Assembly: GCA_932521025.1 (NCBI GenBank)
Contig: OW051472.1
Coordinates: 8,494,001-8,558,000 of the forward strand
Source of the DNA: Oscheius onirici
Taxonomy: Eukaryota; Nematoda; Chromadorea; Rhabditida; Rhabditidae
Direction: 5' to 3'
DNA length: 64,000 bases
Below are positions 1 to 11,102 of the stretch, one piece after another (position 1 is the first letter of the stretch; every line of letters begins with the position of its first letter). Made by a program: the position numbers and the translations under genes. The notes under the pieces are model-generated. The model saw only the letters and a program-made list of their open reading frames with translations, was not told the DNA's origin and ran no database searches.

Positions 1-459
1 CAGCGTTCATCTGAAACCAGCAAACTTGGATTCATTGAATCGTTACTGAAGCAGTTTATTTTGTACGAAAGAAGGAATTCACAATATGAAAAGTCGAAAA
101 CCCGTAGTTCAGAAAAGAAGACGATGAAGGGATCCGAGACGGCGTTGAGCTCCGTGGCAAACTTCTTCTTGCGGGTCCGGGTCCTCCAACCAACGGTACA
201 GATCAGCTACCTGAGAGACAATAGTTTGTTCAGAAAGCATAGAAGGTCACCTCAATTCCGTGGTAGTTGTCGACGACGGTACCATCCTTGCGAGCCAGTG
301 GGTAAACATCAGAGTCAATATTGTTGACCACTTCTTTTCTGTGAACGCGGGAATTCTGGAAGCAAGTTGTTATTTCTGTAACTATTGACCAGTTCAGCCC
401 AAAACTCAAAAGGAAAATAAACTCACAGTTTTGGCCTTCTTGACCTTCGTCTTCAGCAT
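1..459 (-). CDS. prolyl oligopeptidase, N-terminal part (cut by left edge)
   Basis: Prolyl oligopeptidase is a cytosolic serine peptidase (S9A) that cuts short peptides after proline. Reading leftwards, exon 1 (start codon 457-459) encodes MLKTKVKKAKT. A second exon encodes a stretch ending YPLARKDGTVVDNYHGIE. After a 40-bp intron ending in CTCTCAG comes VADLYRWLEDPDPQEE. The block YP..R.D..V..YHG..V.D.YRWLEDPD is the hallmark N-terminus of the family. A last intron (GTTTGCC to GGTTTCAG) leads to the edge, where M-N-A fits the expected EDPDxxETxAF register. The beta-propeller and the catalytic Ser/Asp/His lie outside the window. The true start may be further upstream, because an open frame continues before the chosen ATG; an arginine-rich MFGTRRLRRLS start lies near 720-736. 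Confidence 0.72.
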
Positions 460-1140
460 ACGGGAGCCAAACCAAATGTCGCTATATTTTGACTCTTTTC
501 CGAGAAACTTGTGAATGCCAGATCCGTTGATAAGACGCAGCCAGTTCGGACTTTGTCAGAAACAGTTCCTCCAAATTTGCTGGTGTCGTCGATAAGAGCT
601 GATCATGAAATAGAGTCAGGCTAACCGGTAGGGGATTGGAAGGGACCGGTTGACTGGGGAAGGGATCAGAAGTAAAGAAGAAATCACAAGTAATAAAAAC
701 CGCCGACAGACGGCGAAGCCGGCGGGTTCCAAACATAAATTGAAGAACTTTGTGAGTTTAGTTCAAGTTGTTTTAATGCGTTTACCTTGGATATTTTAAC
801 GTAGCAGAGATGCGCAATACTGGTAAGGTTGAGAGTATTGCGATGACCATGTCAGTCAAGGGGTGCTTCCGAGAATATCGTACGTTGCATCATTTACCCC
901 TCATGTTCTCTGGCACTATCGATCAGTTTTCCTTTGTCTCTATAAGCAATGCCACAACACAAAATGGGCGGTACTTTATCATGTAGAATTCCGTCAAGTT
1001 CAAATCACTTATATTGATTTTTTGTTAGGCTTGATTCTAGTAAAGAGGAAAAACATATAGGTCGGCCTGAAACGGCACTGACTGCCTAAAATCGACTTGA
1101 ATAAATTTATTTACAAATCAGATCTGTGAACCCTTCTCTT
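460..1140. other. intergenic, no supported gene
   Basis: Apart from a possible upstream exon of the prolyl oligopeptidase (minus-strand ATG at about 736), I see no coding pattern. A T-rich minus-strand polyadenylation signal (AATAAA complement) at about 1100-1110 belongs to the gene ending at 1141. Confidence 0.4.
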
Positions 1141-1732
1141 CTAAGCTTCGATTTTGGCCTTTTCCTGAAAGATTTTCATCATTGCAGAAGTTTAAAAGCT
1201 TACATCAGCCTCAGCCTTGAACTTCTTGAAGGCGGCGATTTGGGTCTCGTTAAACCCGGCAACCAGAGCATTCAGCTTGGCCTCCTTCTCGGCGTCAGTG
1301 GCCTGAATTAACGTTATCTTTGAGTATTGATTTAGAAACTTTAAGAAAAGTTATCAAAACAAACCTGAACAAACTCGGGACAGACAAGAAGACGAACGAA
1401 GGAGCGGCATCCCTCACGGACTGTCTCCTCCTCTTGAGCGAGTCTCTGCTTTGTCCATTGAGCCACAGCTGCGACTTTTTCGGCAGCCTTGTGCAAGAAT
1501 TCCTGCACTCCTCTTTTACAAGAAAAACAATGAGGAATACCTTGGCCTTTTCGTCCTGAACGTTGGCAATGAGTTCATCGACCTTGGCAATTTTGTCGGC
1601 TGGCTCGAGCTGAGCATTTCCGAGAATCTTGAAGGCTTCGATCAACTTGGCCCGAGGTCCTTCGGGAAGAGAACGAAGAAAGTCTCTGACTCCATTGGAA
1701 GTCTTGATGACTCCTTCCCAGTTGACAGTCAT
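1141..1732 (-). CDS. small helical, charged protein of unknown function
   Basis: Four exons join cleanly in phase 0. The first runs from MTVNWEGVIKT to ...VQDEKAK. The second begins EFLHKAAEKVAAVAQWTKQ after a 38-bp intron. The third is ATDAEKEAKLNAL...KAEAD and the last encodes EKAKIEA then TAG at 1141-1143. The product is about 160 residues, rich in Ala, Glu and Lys, and looks entirely alpha-helical. It has no signal peptide and few cysteines. The spacing of hydrophobic residues loosely recalls nematode SXP/RAL-2 (DUF148) proteins, but the missing secretion signal argues against a firm call. An AATAAA lies just downstream of the stop and a TATA box upstream. I do not recognise a specific function. 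Confidence 0.6.
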
Positions 1733-1829
1733 TTTTCTGCAGATTTTTCCGGTTATGGGAATTTCAAGAGATGATGCAAGAGACAAGTTATCAAGAGAGG
1801 AAACTGTTATATCGGTCCCGCCGGCCACC

Positions 1830-1835
1830 TTTATA
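1830..1835 (-). promoter_or_regulatory. TATA box of the small helical protein gene
   Basis: TATAAA on the minus strand, embedded in GTATAAAGG, lies about 100 bp before the start codon of the gene ending at 1141. This spacing suits a TATA promoter with a short 5' untranslated region. It is a match by sequence only. Confidence 0.35.
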
Positions 1836-2019
1836 CAACTCTTCTTGCTTACGTGGCATTGTTTTTCAGATCAGCCGAGCTTATTCACTCCGGGCCAGCT
1901 GTCAAGAAAAGGCCAATAAAACCAAAGGCAAACAGGGGTCGAACGCTCTGCTTTCTTGGTACTCTGACTCATAGATCACTTTCTCTTTTATTCAAAAAGA
2001 CAAATGTACAATAACGAGA

Positions 2020-3274
2020 TCAAATCTCAAGATTCCTTCTACTTTTCCTCGACAACTCAAACTTTTTGTCGTAAAAAGTATTGATCTGATCGAAATGGTC
2101 GTCCAGAGACAAATGAACATTGACTACGGACGTCTTCTGTCTCCGCAACTTGACCATTATGATCAGAGGCATGAAGAGACCGTAAAGATACGACTGAAAA
2201 AAGACGAGTTCTACCCAAACTGCCGTATCAAAACGGTTCCTATCGGGGACAAATAGGGGAAAGAGAACAAAACAGCCAAATTGCAGAATTGTGAGGATGA
2301 AATGTGTTCCGAAGCAGGGCAGCAATGCATCCATCACTTTCTTGTTCTCAGCTAGCTACAAAATGAAGTGCGTTCGGAACGAAATAGATCGAAATACCTG
2401 ATACTTTTTGCTAAGATTGGCATTGTGCTTGACTCTGGCTACGCATTTATTGTACAGTAGAGTCGTTGTAAAGAGAATCAGAGTAACGATCTCTAAGGAC
2501 AGGTAAAATCGACGCAGCCACTGAAGTACATTTTTTTAAAGAAAAAAATATGATTAACCTCTATAGGTTCTGCATTGCCTTTAGTGGTGACAGTGCTGAC
2601 AATCTGGCTGTCCGACCAATCTGCCCGAACCAGTACCAAATAGATCCATGACCCTCCATTTATAATTGTCTAGACAGCTTTGTATTCAAAATGAATGAAA
2701 GACTCACAGAGAAGAAGGTGAGACCGACACCCAAATAGTTCTTTTTCGAGTTTTCGATGAAGATCGGAGCAACGGTGGCGATGAGTCTTTCGAGGACAAT
2801 CAAAACAATCGAGATTGTTTGGAAAGTGGCTCCAATGCCTGGAATGGCTCGTAGAATGAGTCCAGTTCTGGCGGGAAGAACGTAAGAACAAGGATCGTCG
2901 TGATATATTGAAAACCTAGACTCGTATAGACTATACTTTTTCCTTTACCTGACAAAGTCAAAAATATACACGATGAGGAAACCGGCCGGAACTTCAATCG
3001 CCCAAAACATGTGGTTCAAGAATAGAACTTTTGTGGACGGACTTGGCATCCAGCGCATCGTCTGGAAGTTGTTATGACAAAGTAATACACTTACCTTTTT
3101 CATGAGAAAAAGTGTGCTTGTGATGACACAGATTAGACATAGGACGGCCTTCAAAGCGAGTCCAAATCGAAAGAGCTTGGATTGAGCAAAGATGGCTGTT
3201 TCCTGGCAGAGAGGATCCATGCTGTGCGGTCGGTCAAAGTTTACTTCTTGTAATAAGACTTCTTCCAAGAGCAA
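2020..3274 (-). CDS. SRAB-type serpentine chemoreceptor (7-TM GPCR)
   Basis: Six exons give an intact reading frame. Exon 1 carries MDPLCQETAIFAQSKLFRFGL plus TM1. Exon 2 is TMRWMPSPSTKVLFLNHMFW with TM2. Exon 3 encodes RTGLILRAIPGIG...LIVLERLIATV, the TM3 region with the ER(L/I)xAT motif typical of nematode SRA/SRAB/SRB receptors. Exons 4-6 carry the remaining helices and end in a basic cytoplasmic tail, ...SRKSRRNLEI. The spaced cysteine near the N-terminus, the N..L..HF/W block after TM1 and the LR.P....G motif match SRAB receptors. Such proteins are usually odorant receptors on ciliated sensory neurons. The start could be the M at 3274 or the one before DPLCQ. The introns are all under about 100 bp. 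Confidence 0.82.
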
Positions 3275-4806
3275 TTTTGTCTAATTGAGCCTAGAACTAT
3301 CGCTCTGAGTGCAACCAAAACATGCAATAAGAAGAGAGATGACAGTTTACGTCAGAGGTCATAAGAGCCGGAGTTAAATCCCCACTTGGGAACAGCTGGC
3401 TCTCACGCATATTTGGTCTGTTTTGCAGGAAAAGTTCGAAGAGGATGAAAGTGTCATTGGATATGACACGCTACCGTCTTGATCAAAGTTTCTTCGAAAC
3501 AGAATGGAATAATTTGCGGGAAGTGATTCGTTTTCTGTTGTTTCTTATCGCGTAGAGTAACCTAATTAAAGAGCAAACAGTTTAAGTATTCGTAACACGA
3601 TTGGCCACGTTTCATCGAGAGAGGGCTGAATAGGGGGGACTCTGCTTGCAAATTGGTACCTCGGAACTGCGTATAATCGGGGCATCTGGAACAGAGAAAA
3701 GTGTACTCTTAGGACAGGTCAAGGGGTGAAGGGATGCCAGAATAGACTCATTTTCAAGTAGACATCCGGGAGGACTTGATGAGAGCCGTGAATGCAGTTT
3801 ATCATATTCACTAGCAAATTCTAAAGTACTCATGGTCACGAACAAACTAAAACGTTTACTACGGATCAGAATTTGGAGAGGCTTGTCAGGTTAAAAGGAG
3901 CACCGTGAGTCTAGACTGGAGATGTGCTAATCACATGCTTTCAGGAAGATTTTCGTGTTTAGAAGGGTCAGACAGCAGTATTTCACATTCTTCTGGATCT
4001 TCTGTTTACAAAAAAAATAGAGAACGGCTCATTTCTATCCAGACAGGTCGAATGAGAATCCGGCGGGATTGCGTACGGGACTTTCGCGGGATTGAATTTT
4101 CCTTTCTTTTTAATTTTTGTATTGTGTGTATATTTTGGCAAGCGGTTTGGGCTGCGTTTAGCGATGAAAAACATGTAACAAAAAAAGAGAAAAATATATG
4201 AGAAAACTAAGCGAAAAACGACAATACGCAGCCGTTACGCACTTTTGCAGAAAAAATCGCACATGGTCCCGTACGCAATCCCGCCGTATTCTCGCGGGAT
4301 CGCGACCACGGGATTGCATTTCCCTGCTAGGAATTTAGCTTTTTGATTCTTCATTTTTCTTTCCCTGTCAAACCTTCGATGCATTCTCAACCGACCACCC
4401 GAGAATTTCATCGTGTTTCGAAACTTAAAAAATCGTTTTTAGTGAAACTCCGTCTGAGTGTATCCTGCCGAGTAACATGTCAAAGAAGGACCGTAATTGT
4501 TGTGTCCTACAAAAGATCACTGGATCACGATGGCAGGGACACGTTGATATTATGAGCTTTATGAGCAACACAAATGTAACAGTCAACGAAGAGACCGGCG
4601 CGAGAGAGCAATTAGTAAGCGAAAAATTGAGTTCTTGGTAGAAAGTGAAAACACGGAAGTAATGGTGAGCACAACGATGAGGAGTCATCGGAACAAAGAA
4701 TACAGAGACAATGATTTGGACCTCCTATCCATGAGGAAACGTTGGCAGTTATTTTACTCTAAATATACTATTGCATTGAGGCTACCTTTAGTGTCATGAG
4801 AGAAGA
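3275..4806. other. intergenic with repeat fragments
   Basis: No supported gene. It holds the inverted-repeat unit at 4062-4285 and, at about 3970-4045, a diverged copy of sequence also seen at about 6190-6285 (shared CATTTCTATCCAGA). Confidence 0.4.
4062..4285. repeat. inverted repeat with perfect 20-bp arms
   Basis: GGCGGGATTGCGTACGGGAC at 4062-4081 is repeated exactly in reverse complement at 4266-4285, enclosing about 184 bp of AT-rich DNA. Related CGCGGGAT motifs lie just inside and just outside. It looks like a small non-autonomous DNA element, but no target duplication is clear. Confidence 0.7.
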
Positions 4807-5926
4807 ATGAAAGCGATGACGACGGAATCACATTTCACTTTATTTTCAGCTGTCATTTGGGCTCTTCTTGGAATGTTCTTCGGCGTCCTTATGACGCTCC
4901 TTTGGAAACTCAGCGAGGACGGTACCTGGCCATCCTGCACGAAAACAAGGTGATGGAGTTCCGGCACCAAGGGATTGGAGGAAGTGGAAGCCGCCCACAA
5001 GCAGTTTCGACTTGTGGAAGCAGTGGAATCTCTTCAAGCCACTATTTCAGGACAGGCCGAGAGACTGGACCGACAAGCTCAACTTGTGACTGAATGCCAG
5101 ACACAAGGTCGTCTTGACGCCGAGAGAATCGTCGAGTTGCGAAAGTCTGCCGAGGTTCGTTCTTTTTACGTTTCTTCTACTTCGACTTTTTCACTGATTA
5201 CGAATTGAGGTAGTAGTTGTTGAACAAAAAAAACAGCGCTTTTTTTTCTTTTGACCTGCCAAAATGCCATCTTCCTCAGAAACAGCCTTTCAGGGAAGCA
5301 TCCACGGTGATTTATTTTGGTAGAGAATTGCTTTTTCGTAACCCCTTTTGAACCATATGCCTTTTGAGGCGTTCATTTTGCCTTCTTTTCAGATGAGCCA
5401 GAAGAAGGCCGACGAGCAGGAACAACAATTTCGAAGGTTGAAGAAGAGTTTGCTCGGCTGCAGACAAGAAAACGAAGAGCTCCATGAAGAGACGTGCCAA
5501 GTTCTGGAGAACAATCACGATTTGGAGGATCGAAAAGAGACTCTGGCCAAGGAACAAGACGAACTCGCCGCACAGCTCTCTGATGTCGAGGGTCAAAACA
5601 GCGACCTGGAACGCGAAAATTTGGAACTCTTCTCCCGTTTGCCCCACTTTTTGGCTATCAACCCGTTCCGCTGCCTCAGGAGGGAGGCGACCATGGTAAC
5701 GATCACGAACCAGTCGTCAGAAGATTTGCAAATCGTGGAGATTTCGAACGAGAAGCGTAGTGGAAGCTTGGCCAAAAAGCAACTCGTGATTCCTGCCAAA
5801 TCTGACCCGTACCAGCTCTTTGTCATACGGCCACGGGACCCGGTCAAATTCTACACCAAGCATAAGGACAGGCAGAAGATGCAGCTAGTCATCGAGTTGC
5901 CGCCGTTTTTGAGCGATAAGAAGTAG
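4807..5926 (+). CDS. type II membrane protein with coiled coil, unknown family
   Basis: The N-terminus has one hydrophobic segment (VIWALLGMFFGVLMTLLW) after a short hydrophilic start, as in a signal-anchor protein. Next comes a long Glu/Gln/Lys-rich coiled coil, from LEEVEAAHKQF to RENLELFSRLPHF. The C-terminal domain of about 85 residues begins with ATMVTITNQSS and ends LVIELPPFLSDKK; its alternating pattern suggests a beta-sandwich. The intron 5157-5393 is canonical (ends TTTTCAG). The first exon and the coiled coil share one frame but are separated by an in-frame TGA near 4951. A short GT-AG intron, with donor at the G-GTACC near 4914 and acceptor GGAAG near 4973, would remove it, though the acceptor is not the usual TTTCAG. 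I do not recognise the family. Confidence 0.62.
5200..5282 (+). ncRNA. possible let-7-family microRNA hairpin in an intron
   Basis: TGAGGTAGTAGTTGTTGAAC starts at 5206. Its first 13 bases equal those of let-7 family members such as let-7g and let-7i, including the full seed. It lies in the sense orientation inside an intron. A run of A is followed by CAGCGC and a run of T, which forms a terminal loop stem, and CCATCTTCCTCA at about 5267-5278 pairs with TGAGG and part of the rest. Against it, the lower stem below the seed does not pair and the middle has mismatches. It could be a chance match. Confidence 0.3.
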
Positions 5927-6911
5927 ATAGAAAGCCTACCCAAAGGTCCACAATAAACTTTCCGGACGTAATGTACTGTTACAGAGAATTCGACAAATCT
6001 TTCAGAAACTTTGACATAGCGAGAGAGAAAGCGAATTCTGGGTGAACAGATTGCTTTGCTCTCTCTTCATCAAACTTCCGAAACTTGGTCAAAAGTTTCG
6101 CTTCTCTCCTCGTTTTCAGAGTATGCTCTCCGGAAGTCATCTAGTGGGCAGCTTGTTCGAAAAACACTGAGCGAAAAAATACAGCTAAACAATCAGAGCA
6201 GTTTTTCCACACGAAAATATTAGTAGACGACGTTTCCGGCTTGTTACACAAAAAATAGCGAGTGATTCATTTCTATCCAGAGAAACTTCTAGGAACCGAA
6301 AAGGCTCATCTCTCATCCCCTGCTCCCAGTCTCATTGCCAATTCCGCAACTTATTACGAATAAATCAGCCTTTTTGGCTTCTCTAATAACGGGAAACCTT
6401 TCGGGCCAACAGTTGTTCGTTCAAAAACTACGCTCTTATTACGGCATCACAACTTTTCAGCCTCCAATAGTGATCTCGGTGACAGCTGTCCCGTTCTCTC
6501 GACTAAATTAGATCCAGTACCTCTTTGAGAATGCATGGTAACGACTTTTGCCATCTCAAGAATCCAATTTCCTGTCGGAAAGAGGTTGGTCATCTTCCTC
6601 GGTCACCAGACGAGTGAACATTCTGTTGTCTAGGATTCACTAGAATATGCCTCCTTCATTCGTTCGTATTCATCCCTCGTTGTCTCACATTTCATTTTCT
6701 GCCTAATTACCCGCAATTCTCTCGCAACATACTCCATCTCGACTGATTATATTATTGGCCACTCTTCCAGGATAGTCAGCGAAATGGCGTAGATGTTGTG
6801 ATGACTCCGTGCTTCGCCGAAATGTTGTAGATCTTTTCTTAACAATCTGGACAACGTTTTTTTTCATTCGACCGTGTTGGCTGCTTGCTCATTCTTGTAT
6901 CCTTATTTCTA
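5927..6911. other. intergenic, mostly without recognisable features
   Basis: No supported coding exon. An imperfect inverted repeat lies at about 6003-6115 (GCGAGAGAGAAAGC against GAGAGAGCAAAGC). Sequence at about 6190-6285 resembles that at 3970-4045. Confidence 0.35.
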
Positions 6912-7318
6912 GACATGTGCGCTTGGACCGGCTGGGAAAAAAATCGCCTTCAGTGCGGCGGGCAAAAGAAAGTCAGTACGCTTTTTTTCTGAAGTTTTTG
7001 TGTTTCCCCAGTCATCGTGAACAAATACCGACTAGCACAGAAAAAAGTTAAGCAAAAAAGTCAAATCCGCAAAGAAAATTGCAAAAAGTTTCAGACAAAA
7101 AAACACGAATTTTGTCGATTTTTTTTTGCGAATGTCGTCTTATTTTTCGTTTTTCTTTGCGGATTTGTCTTTTTTTGCTTAATTTTTTTCTGTGCTAGTC
7201 GGTATTTGTTCACAATGACTGGGGAAACACAAAAACCCCAGAAAAAAAGCGTGCAGAATTTCTTTTGCCCGCTGCACTGAAGGCGATTTTTTTCCCAGCC
7301 AGTCCAAGCGCACAGGTC
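6912..7318. mobile_element. long foldback MITE, TA-flanked (Tc1/mariner-like)
   Basis: Two arms of about 180 bp are near-perfect reverse complements of each other. The left arm runs from GACATGTGCGCTTGGACC at 6912; the right arm ends AGTCCAAGCGCACAGGTC at 7318. The centre is a short T-rich spacer. The dinucleotide TA flanks both ends (6910-6911 and 7319-7320), the target duplication of Tc1/mariner-type elements. It has no transposase and would form a long hairpin RNA if transcribed. It lies about 130 bp upstream of the GnT I start codon. Confidence 0.88.
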
Positions 7319-7448
7319 TACTCATTTCCTTATCGGTATTTGTGTTGCTCCCCTCTGCCGCTCGGCCAATTCCTCACCTTATCTCGTCTTACTCGTTGTT
7401 TTAAACATCTTTTGCAGCTATTTATTACTTGCTTTCTTCGCTACAACG

Positions 7449-9617
7449 ATGAAAAACGATGATTTTGATGAGGATATCAGGTACGTCTATAGCCAAACAC
7501 TCAAAAAAAAAACGGTCGCATACAATATTTGTACGCAATTGCGTACTCGAATTTTTCAACTTCAATCTACAGGAAGAGTACTGTAAACTTCATTAGATTA
7601 GTCTGTTCGCTGGCAAATCCATCAGTTTTTGCTCTCTTTTTGATCCCTTTTCGTTCCAAAACAGTCACAGAATGTTGAATAATTGCCTATTACCACGATC
7701 ATTTTATGTACGCGGTTTTTACTTGCCAAAACAATTCGATCTTATCTCCGATTTCAGGGCCAGCCAGATGGGCGATTATGCTATCAAAGCCAAATTCCGA
7801 CGATACCTAATCTATCCGATGTTAAGGCCAAAAACACGGGAACTAATTGCCATCGTTTGTTGTGCCGTTTTACTCGCCACAATTTACGTCTACGGATTCA
7901 GCCAAGCTGTAAGTATTTTCTCAGGTTTGGTTCAATAATCTGTTGTTTTTAGGAAATAGAAACGGCTGTAATCTCTTCAGATGCCGATCTTCTAGCTATG
8001 GCGGTCGAAGAAGAACCAAAAGTGCCGGCAATCGTTCGCTCGTTGAATGTAAGACTATTTATTTCGTTGATTCATTTTTTCTACTTCAGAATAATGAAAC
8101 GGTGGCAGGAGTTCTAATAATCTGTGCCTCTCGACCAGCAGCCATCCGAAATCACTTAAAGCAGGTCTTAGAGTGAGATTGTTTTGTTCTTCTCTCATAA
8201 AATCCCACAATTTAGATTGCGGACATCACATAACGAGTTTCCGATCACGGTCTCGCAAGATGGAAATAACGAAGAGGTGAAACAAAGCGTCGTCAATCTG
8301 CCGAAAGAGAAAAACGTCCGTTTCTGGAGGGTTTGTGTTTTTCCTTCCCTATTATAGCCGATTTTAGCATGAGAGAGAAACAGCCGTCAGGTCAAAAACA
8401 TATCAATATATTGCTTCTCATTACAAATGGGCTTTGGACAAGATGTTCAAGGAAAACAACTACGAATATGTCATTGTTACAGAAGGTTTTTTTTTGCATG
8501 CTTTCAATACATTGCTCTTCAGATGATCTGGATATTTCACCCGACTTCTTTTCCTACTTCGCTTGGGCTCGAAAAATAATGGAAGCGGACCCTTCTCTAT
8601 TGTTAGTTTGTCTTTTTTCTCACATTCATTGAAATTCAGATGTGCATCAGCTTGGAACGACAACGGACTTCCTGAACTTATTGATGCGAACGCGAATGCG
8701 AAAATTTGGAGAACAGACTTCTTCCCGGGTCTCGGATGGATGCTGTCTCGAAAATTATGGCTCGAATTGTCCTCAAAATGGCCTGAAGCATATTGGGATG
8801 ACTGGCTTCGTGGCTCAGAAATTCGGAAGAATCGCAGCTGTCTCCGCCCGGAAATTCCTCGAACTTCTCACAATATGGCCCTTGCGGGAAAAGGATCCAG
8901 TGGCGGACTGTTCAAAAGTTTCCTCGGTTCGATTAGAAACAACAGGGAGGCCGTCGATTTCTCACTCATTCCGTTTGAACCGCTAGCTCAGAAAAAGTAA
9001 GAGCTTCTTTTTGCATTCTCTACAGTTTTTTTCAGTTTCGATGCCGACATTACCCAAGCATTGAAAGAAGCACGAGAAATTCCATATAGCGAGTTCAAAG
9101 ATTTCAACTTTGATCCACAAAACTCGTATCGTGTAGTCTACAATGGAACGAGACAATGGGCCGATTTAGCCAAGCACATAGGAATCATGTCCGATATACG
9201 AGTTCGTTCAATCATTTTCATTTCAACACAAATTTTTTCAGGGAGGAATGCCACGCACAGCCTACAGATGTATTGTTCCTGTCACCCACAAAAACTGTCG
9301 TGTTTATGTCATTCCTCGAGAGCTCGACATCGACAACATTCAAAACTTTGCCTACGATCCGAATTGGGACGCCATGCATCGCTTCCTCGAATTCGCTGCC
9401 TTCTACTGCAAACCTGCAAAGTTGGTTCTTTTTTAGCTTAGAAACAACAAATTCCATAGCTTCTTCTAGCTTAAAGGTTTTCAAGATGCTCACCAATCTA
9501 CTTTTTTTCAGGTATACGGGAAGATGTGATCCTCATTCGGAAGAAATGATCACCTGGTTCAAGAAAAAGAACCAATTGAAGAAGCTCCAAAGCTGGGGCA
9601 CGATGATCGTCGTATAG
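7449..9617 (+). CDS. alpha-1,3-mannosyl-glycoprotein GlcNAc-transferase I (GnT I)
   Basis: This Golgi enzyme adds the first GlcNAc to Man5 N-glycans and so opens the way to complex and paucimannose glycans. Exon 1 encodes MKNDDFDEDI and splices at GTACGT to ASQMGDYAIKAKFRR. A type II anchor follows (ELIAIVCCAVLLATIYVYGF), then a stem and the GT13 catalytic domain. Diagnostic motifs are ICASRPAAIRNHL, VIVTEDDLDISPDFF (the acidic metal/UDP motif, split by an intron after TE), CASAWNDNG, RTDFFPGLGWML, WPEAYWDDW and RPEIPRTSHN. The C-terminal half ends FKKKNQLKKLQSWGTMIVV. All exons join in frame through small introns. C. elegans has three such genes (gly-12, gly-13, gly-14); I cannot tell which is the orthologue. 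Confidence 0.95.
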
Positions 9618-10006
9618 TCTAGTTTTCCTCCATTTTTCTACTACGTCAAGTGTCCTGCCGGTGACTTCTAGTCTTTTAAATATTTAATATTTCGACTGTG
9701 TTAATCACGGGTTTTACTCACATTCTCTTGCCTTTTCCATGAAACCGTTTCTCATTATATCTCCTGTGGCATAATCCCCGTTTCGTTACCTTCCTTCAAA
9801 TTCGTTATGGGTCCCAATTTCTGTGATTCCTGTCTAGGAAAGCCCCCCCCCCCCCCCTTTTGATCTCTTTTATTCTGTAAATAGTCGTTTTTTGTTGCAC
9901 AAAATGAATTGTAAATGCACTACTCCTTCCTCCAGCAAGACTGATCTGTTGTAGGTTCAAAGTATACCTTCTCGACAAGCTTCTTCATCCCACTTTTCCG
10001 CCTAGA
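9618..10006. other. intergenic with a poly-C tract
   Basis: The 3' untranslated region of GnT I and the promoter of the next gene. It contains an uninterrupted run of about 15 C at 9843-9857. No gene is seen. Confidence 0.5.
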
Positions 10007-10916
10007 ATGATCCTTCGGATAGCGTCATTTTGTTCAAAGCGGCAGCTTTCCACAACTTCAGCACGGAAATCCTTTTTCTCGAGAGTAAAAGACTTTGTTT
10101 TCGCAGTAACAATTCTTTTTTTTTTCAATAAAGCGAAAATTTTAGACAGAAAAGGAGAATTTCGATCCGAATTTCGTGGAAAGAGCTCACAAATGGGATA
10201 GGATATCGCGAAACGAATGGAAACTCGTCTACAGAGATCTTGGTTTGTTTGATTTTATTTTCTCAATTTTTTGTTGTTGCAGGTGCATCCCGATCGTTCC
10301 TTCTTGTGGCCTCTCTTCTGCCAATATCTCTCGTCGGAGCAGCACTTCTCCTAGCCGACAAACTCGCAAACAGCCGACCTGAAGACAGATCTCCATTTTT
10401 GCGTAAACTCGAGCGAGACTTCAAGGAACTCGGAATCTTGGCCTATTTTCCCGTCGTGGCAGTAGTTCTCGTCATTGCTCTAATGCTCCGCGTCCACAGA
10501 ATTCGACTCTTACGGTACATTTTTCTCTCGTTTTTATTCCTTTTTAGAATTTATCAGAATCGAGAAAATGTGGACAATTTCGTAGCGGTACGGTCAGAAA
10601 TAGTCATCAGACAAAATCAGGTGAATTTTCTTCTTTGTTTTTACTATAGAGCCTTTTTTCAGCTGAAATTCCATCGAGACGAGTGCGGAGCCTTTTATTA
10701 CAACGAGGACAAGGAATTTCAAAAATTGGCTTTCAATTTTTTGTTCGGAAATATTCAGGTATTGTTTTTTGTAACGTTCCAAATACGAAATACGCTTAGA
10801 TAGGAAATAGTAAGTACATGGTGCTGGACGAGTGCTTTGTCGGAAACAACTACCGGTCGTACATGCTCAACGAGACGAGTATGCCTCCACGACTGACCCA
10901 GCAGCCTCCAAAATGA
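10007..10916 (+). CDS. TMEM186-like mitochondrial inner-membrane protein
   Basis: Exon 1 encodes MILRIASFCSKRQLSTTSAR, a basic, Ser/Arg-rich, acid-free start typical of a mitochondrial targeting peptide. The second exon, TEKENFDPNFVERAHKWDRI...EWKLVYRD, joins in phase 0. Two membrane helices follow (FLLVASLLPISLVGAALLLA and LAYFPVVAVVLVIALML), then RIYQNRENVDNFVAVRSEIV and a soluble C-terminal domain. Length, the W/F-R-x-VYR start, two closely spaced helices and the basic residues after TM2 fit TMEM186, a factor of the complex I assembly (MCIA) machinery. The last exon begins IGNSKYMVLDECF and ends at TGA 10914-10916. The overall architecture is clear; the family name is a moderate-confidence inference. 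Confidence 0.62.
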
Positions 10917-11102
10917 GCCTTTTTTGTTGTTTTAGGATTGTTATAAAACGTTTTCTTTTCCGCATTTGATGACCCTAAAAAGAGCGGTAATTGAGTCCTT
11001 TCACCCCATCTTCCCGCGTGTATTCAGTCAATTATCGCGTCTTCCTCCGCCATTCTTACCGGTTGTCTAACATCTGACCGACATCCTCTGACCAGTCTGT
11101 CC

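Noticed and set aside
863-1060. 65-codon plus-strand frame
   Set aside because: No domain, no splice context and base composition like the surrounding spacer.
3612-3845. 77-codon minus-strand frame
   Set aside because: No recognisable motif and no flanking exons.
9843-9857. poly-C runs here and at about 13951, 51930, 52300 and 56870
   Set aside because: Considered as G-quadruplex signals, but they are simple homopolymer tracts, and two lie within repeat elements. No separate function can be supported.
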